Source of the DNA: Bacteriovoracaceae bacterium
GTDB taxonomy: Bacteria; Bdellovibrionota; Bacteriovoracia; Bacteriovoracales; Bacteriovoracaceae
DNA length: 64,000 nucleotides
Reading direction: 5' to 3'
NCBI GenBank assembly: GCA_016784965.1
Contig: JADHTQ010000006.1
Coordinates: forward strand, 56,011 to 120,010
Below the pieces are notes generated by a model. The model made no database searches and was not told where the DNA came from. It worked only from the letters and a program-made list of their open reading frames with translations. The translations under genes and the position numbers were made by a program. Shown here one piece after another: positions 61,069 to 64,000 of the stretch; position 1 is the stretch's first letter, and each line of letters opens with the position of its first letter.

Positions 61069-62090
61069 ATGGCCCACTAGTTACCATTTGCATTCCATCT
61101 TTTAATAACGCAACAACAATTGCACAGACCTTGAATTCCCTTGTCGGCCAGACTTACAGGCCACTTAGAATAAAAGTTTTTGACAACTTCTCAACTGACC
61201 AAACCTGTAATATTGTAAGTGAATTCCAAAAACAACATCATTTTATTGAACTGAATAAAAATGAAAAAAATATCGGTGCAGAAGCAAATTTTGAAAAGTG
61301 CATCCAAGCAGGTGAAGGTAAATATACTGCCGTTTTTCATGCTGATGATATCTACCTAAGTGATATAATTGACATGCAAGTACAAGTTCTTGAAAACAAC
61401 AGTTCAGTTGTTTCTAGCTGTACCCATGCACACATTACAGATAGCAGTGGAAAGATAAAATCAAAACGCTTTTTGCCTGCAGAATTTTTAGGGCATGATC
61501 ACGTCGTCTTGGATTTTACTCAATTATTTAAGCTAACTTTAAAATATGGCAATATTATTACTTGCCCAAGTGTAATGGCGCGCACAGATATTTATAAAAA
61601 TAATATTAAGGTATGGAACGGTAGTAAATTTAAAACTTCGGCAGATCTCGATGTGTGGCTTCGCCTTTGTAAATTTGGGTCGATGGCCTTTATTACCAAA
61701 CCCCTCTTGATCTACCGTGTAGCAACATCTAGTTTTAGTTTTAACCTCTTTAAGGTAAGAATTTTTAGACACCACATCTTCTTAGTTTTGGACGATTATT
61801 TAAAAAAAGAGGAGGTGAAAAAATTTATTAACCATGTAGATAATCGAAATTACAACTTCCTAACATACAAAGATAATGCTCTCATTTCATATAATATTAT
61901 AAAGGGTCGACATCACCTGGAGCCTTATCCTGCAAATAACTTCAATACCTATACAATCATAACCACCGGATTACAAAGTTTGTGGCACTTTAAATTTTTA
62001 ATGTATTCCTTGATTATTAATTGCCTGCGACTGGTTATCCCTCGAAGCTTTCTAAAACTTTTAAAAGGAACCAATGAAGCAAAAAATTAG
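61065..62090 (+). CDS. Glycosyltransferase family 2
   Basis: 341 residues. GT-A fold N-terminus: VTICIPSFNNATTIAQTLNS, KVFDNFSTDQT, NEKNIGAEANFEKCIQ, then a DxD-type FHADDIY at about residues 91-97. The C-terminal 80 residues include a hydrophobic segment, possibly a membrane anchor. It would add a hexose or similar residue to the growing O-unit. ATG overlaps the preceding stop (ATGA), and its end overlaps the next gene by 17 nt. Confidence 0.9.
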   Translation: MNGPLVTICIPSFNNATTIAQTLNSLVGQTYRPLRIKVFDNFSTDQTCNIVSEFQKQHHFIELNKNEKNIGAEANFEKCIQAGEGKYTAVFHADDIYLSDIIDMQVQVLENNSSVVSSCTHAHITDSSGKIKSKRFLPAEFLGHDHVVLDFTQLFKLTLKYGNIITCPSVMARTDIYKNNIKVWNGSKFKTSADLDVWLRLCKFGSMAFITKPLLIYRVATSSFSFNLFKVRIFRHHIFLVLDDYLKKEEVKKFINHVDNRNYNFLTYKDNALISYNIIKGRHHLEPYPANNFNTYTIITTGLQSLWHFKFLMYSLIINCLRLVIPRSFLKLLKGTNEAKN

Positions 62091-63195
62091 AGTCCTCCAA
62101 ATTGTAAGAGTCCCCGTGGGAGGGATTAGAAAGCATATAATGTTGATTATAAACAATCTAAATCAACAGAAATTTGAGTCACTTCTTGCCACCCATTTAG
62201 AAATGGCAGATTGTGGTTTTCATGAAAGTTTAAATCCACAGACGCTTCCTAAAGAAAATATTTTTTCTCTTACCATCACCCAAAGACCAGCATGGCAAGA
62301 TTTGAAAAATTTATGGCAACTTTATAAATTCTATAAATGTAAAACTGTACATGTAATACATGGCCATGGGGCCAAAGGAGGGTTTTACGCAAGGATTCTG
62401 GGATTTTTGCTGCACAAACCTGTTTTATATACAGCTCATGGAGGTAGCCTGCATGAGATGCATGGCAAAATTAACAATCTTTTCTACCAACTCATTGAAA
62501 AATTTTTATACTACTTCACAAGTAAGTTTGTCTTTGAATCTCAGTATTCGATGGACATTTTCAAAAGACGTATAAACGACAATCAACAAAAATACATCTT
62601 AAATTATAATGGACTTACATTGAACCAACACGTTAACGACAACAAACCTGACAAGAATGCTCCTATTCTCATTGGTGCTTTTGGACAACTACGCAATATT
62701 AAAGGTCATGATCTGTTAGTTAGGGCCATAAAAATATTGACGCAAGAGGGGTTTAATGTAGCAGGTGTGATATTTGGTGAGGGAGAAGAACAAACTAACC
62801 TTATAAACCTTGCAACAACTCTAGGCATAGAAGATAGGATCGAAATTAAAGAACATACCCCCAACATAGAAGAACAAATGCGCAAATGCTCAATTATTGT
62901 CCAACCATCACGTTATGAATCTTTTGGCTATGTGGCCGCTGAAGCAATGAGTCTTGGCATTCCTTGTGTTGCAGCAAACACCGGTGGCTTACCAGAAATT
63001 ATTACTCATAAGGTCAGTGGGCTTTTATTCCAGGTAGATGATGCACGTGATCTGGCAGTCAACATTAAGACTTATATTACAGATGGGCCCTTCACACAAT
63101 CTGTTATCAAAGAAGGTGTTAAGGTTGTTGCGCAAAAGTTCAATGCTGAGACCATGACTAAAAACCTTGAAAATATTTATCAGGAACCCCTTTAA
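62074..63195 (+). CDS. Glycosyltransferase family 4
   Basis: 373 residues with a GT-B fold: PVGGIRKHIMLIINNLN near the N-terminus, HGHGAKGGFYARIL, and the C-terminal GT4 signature GAFGQLRNIKGHDLLVRAI, then PSRYESFGYVAAEAMSLGIP with E-x7-E spacing, followed by GGLPEII. It is a retaining transferase using a nucleotide-activated sugar. It is the last of the three overlapping glycosyltransferase genes; rfbF follows after an 86-bp gap. Confidence 0.92.
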   Translation: MKQKIRVLQIVRVPVGGIRKHIMLIINNLNQQKFESLLATHLEMADCGFHESLNPQTLPKENIFSLTITQRPAWQDLKNLWQLYKFYKCKTVHVIHGHGAKGGFYARILGFLLHKPVLYTAHGGSLHEMHGKINNLFYQLIEKFLYYFTSKFVFESQYSMDIFKRRINDNQQKYILNYNGLTLNQHVNDNKPDKNAPILIGAFGQLRNIKGHDLLVRAIKILTQEGFNVAGVIFGEGEEQTNLINLATTLGIEDRIEIKEHTPNIEEQMRKCSIIVQPSRYESFGYVAAEAMSLGIPCVAANTGGLPEIITHKVSGLLFQVDDARDLAVNIKTYITDGPFTQSVIKEGVKVVAQKFNAETMTKNLENIYQEPL

Positions 63196-63281
63196 TAACC
63201 ACCTACAATAAATTTGCTGGTACCCCCTACCCAATCCACCAGGGTGGTAGTATAGTATTGCTCTAACAAAGGTAGAAAGAG

Positions 63282-64000
63282 ATGAAAGCAGTTTTTTTGG
63301 CCGGGGGCTTTGGGACTCGCATCAGCGAGGAGTCAGTACTAAAACCTAAACCAATGATCGAGGTCGGTGGTAAGCCAATTCTTTGGCATATTATGAAGCT
63401 CTACTCACATTATGATATTGATGAGTTTGTCATTTTGTTGGGGTATAAAGGGTATTTAATCAAAGAATACTTTGCCAACTACTACCTGCATCAAGGTGAT
63501 GTCACTATAAATACTGCTGATGGAACTTTAGAAGTACACAAAAACTGTCGTGAGAAGTGGAAGATTACCCTGGTAGATACAGGTGAGTCGACTATGACAG
63601 GTGGCAGAATTAAGCGAGCACAGCAGTATATTGGATCTGATCCTTTTCTTCTGACTTACGGTGATGGGCTTAGCAATATTGATATTGGTGAGCTGGTTGC
63701 ATTTCACCAGTCACATGAAAAGTGCTTGACAATGTCTGCTGTTCAGCCAGAAGGCCGCTTTGGAATCGTCAATATCGAAGAAGGTAATGAAAATAAAATT
63801 ACTAAATTTTTGGAAAAACCCAAAGGCGATAATGCTTGGATTAACGCAGGGTTTTTTGTCTGTAATCCTCAACTTTTCGATTTTATACCAGATGGTGACG
63901 ACGTGGTTTTTGAAAAACAACCTCTTGAATCGCTGGCCGAAGCTGGAGAGTTAGTAGCAAGAAAACATAATGACTTTTGGATGCCAATGGATACCTTAAG
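63282..64000 (+). CDS. rfbF: Glucose-1-phosphate cytidylyltransferase, 3' end beyond the window
   Basis: About 239 codons are visible of an expected 257. ATG 63282 has AAAGG 10 nt upstream. Nucleotidyltransferase signature MKAVFLAGGFGTRISEES, then KPKPMIEVGGKPILWHIMK, YKGYLIKEYF, the metal Asp in LLTYGDGLSNIDI, and EKPKGDNAWINAGFFV match RfbF. It makes CDP-glucose from CTP and glucose-1-phosphate, the first step towards CDP-3,6-dideoxyhexoses (abequose, paratose, tyvelose) or other CDP-4-keto-6-deoxyglucose sugars; rfbG and rfbH would be expected to the right. The gene lacks its C-terminus only because of the window edge. Confidence 0.93.
   Translation, partial: MKAVFLAGGFGTRISEESVLKPKPMIEVGGKPILWHIMKLYSHYDIDEFVILLGYKGYLIKEYFANYYLHQGDVTINTADGTLEVHKNCREKWKITLVDTGESTMTGGRIKRAQQYIGSDPFLLTYGDGLSNIDIGELVAFHQSHEKCLTMSAVQPEGRFGIVNIEEGNENKITKFLEKPKGDNAWINAGFFVCNPQLFDFIPDGDDVVFEKQPLESLAEAGELVARKHNDFWMPMDTL

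Overview
The window is AT-rich Gram-negative DNA that most resembles the Bdellovibrionota, in particular Bacteriovorax-like predatory bacteria. This assignment is inferred from gene content: many lipoproteins and outer-membrane beta-barrels, an isolated fliN, an AmrS radical SAM enzyme, an HD-GYP protein, exported proteases, and a serine-palmitoyltransferase-like gene paired with an NAD-dependent reductase (sphingolipids are known from Bacteriovorax stolpii). I saw no rRNA, tRNA, CRISPR array or recognisable transposase.

Layout. Positions 1-33468 are mostly chromosomal backbone: exported proteins and lipoproteins, amrS, fliN, a putative ceramide pair (spt plus a CerR-like reductase), pepN, a transglutaminase-like domain fused to a beta-barrel, an AddB-like nuclease, a four-gene overlapping operon (membrane Fe-S oxidoreductase plus three exported proteins of unknown role), hisS, an S1 protease, a family II pyrophosphatase with a signal peptide, paired outer-membrane proteins, trxB and a ferredoxin-nitroreductase. 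Positions 33459-52710 are an accessory island. It holds four AAA_14/DUF4143 ATPases, an HNH protein, and two paralogous cassettes encoding a peptide-binding lipoprotein (SBP family 5), a short YcaO-domain protein and a hybrid histidine kinase with two receiver domains. The second cassette begins with a 98-residue exported peptide ending in a Cys-x3-Cys tail; debris of a third copy lies at 50962-51125. Positions 52711-64000 are a surface-polysaccharide locus: colD, fcl/colC, gmd, a flippase, an O-antigen polymerase/ligase, four glycosyltransferases and, at the right edge, rfbF.

The island and part of the polysaccharide locus are punctuated by an interspersed palindromic element. Its full form is 80 bp with 19-bp terminal inverted repeats beginning GGTAACCGTCAC; two intact copies flank the first ATPase gene. 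Half copies and degraded copies lie at the 3' ends of genes, often supplying the TAA stop codon, and at three sites the element end is expanded into about 12-bp tandem repeats; a fourth such 12-bp repeat without an element is at 27137. A second, unrelated repeat family (imperfect GNAACN hexamers) occurs between genes and also inside the AddB-like coding sequence.

Working hypothesis: the YcaO/SBP/kinase cassettes are a peptide signalling system in which a ribosomally made peptide, possibly modified by YcaO, is exported, captured by a periplasmic lipoprotein and read by the kinase. No ABC permease or ATPase accompanies the binding proteins, which argues for sensing rather than uptake. The modules appear to have been shuffled into a repeat-rich region next to the variable O-antigen genes.
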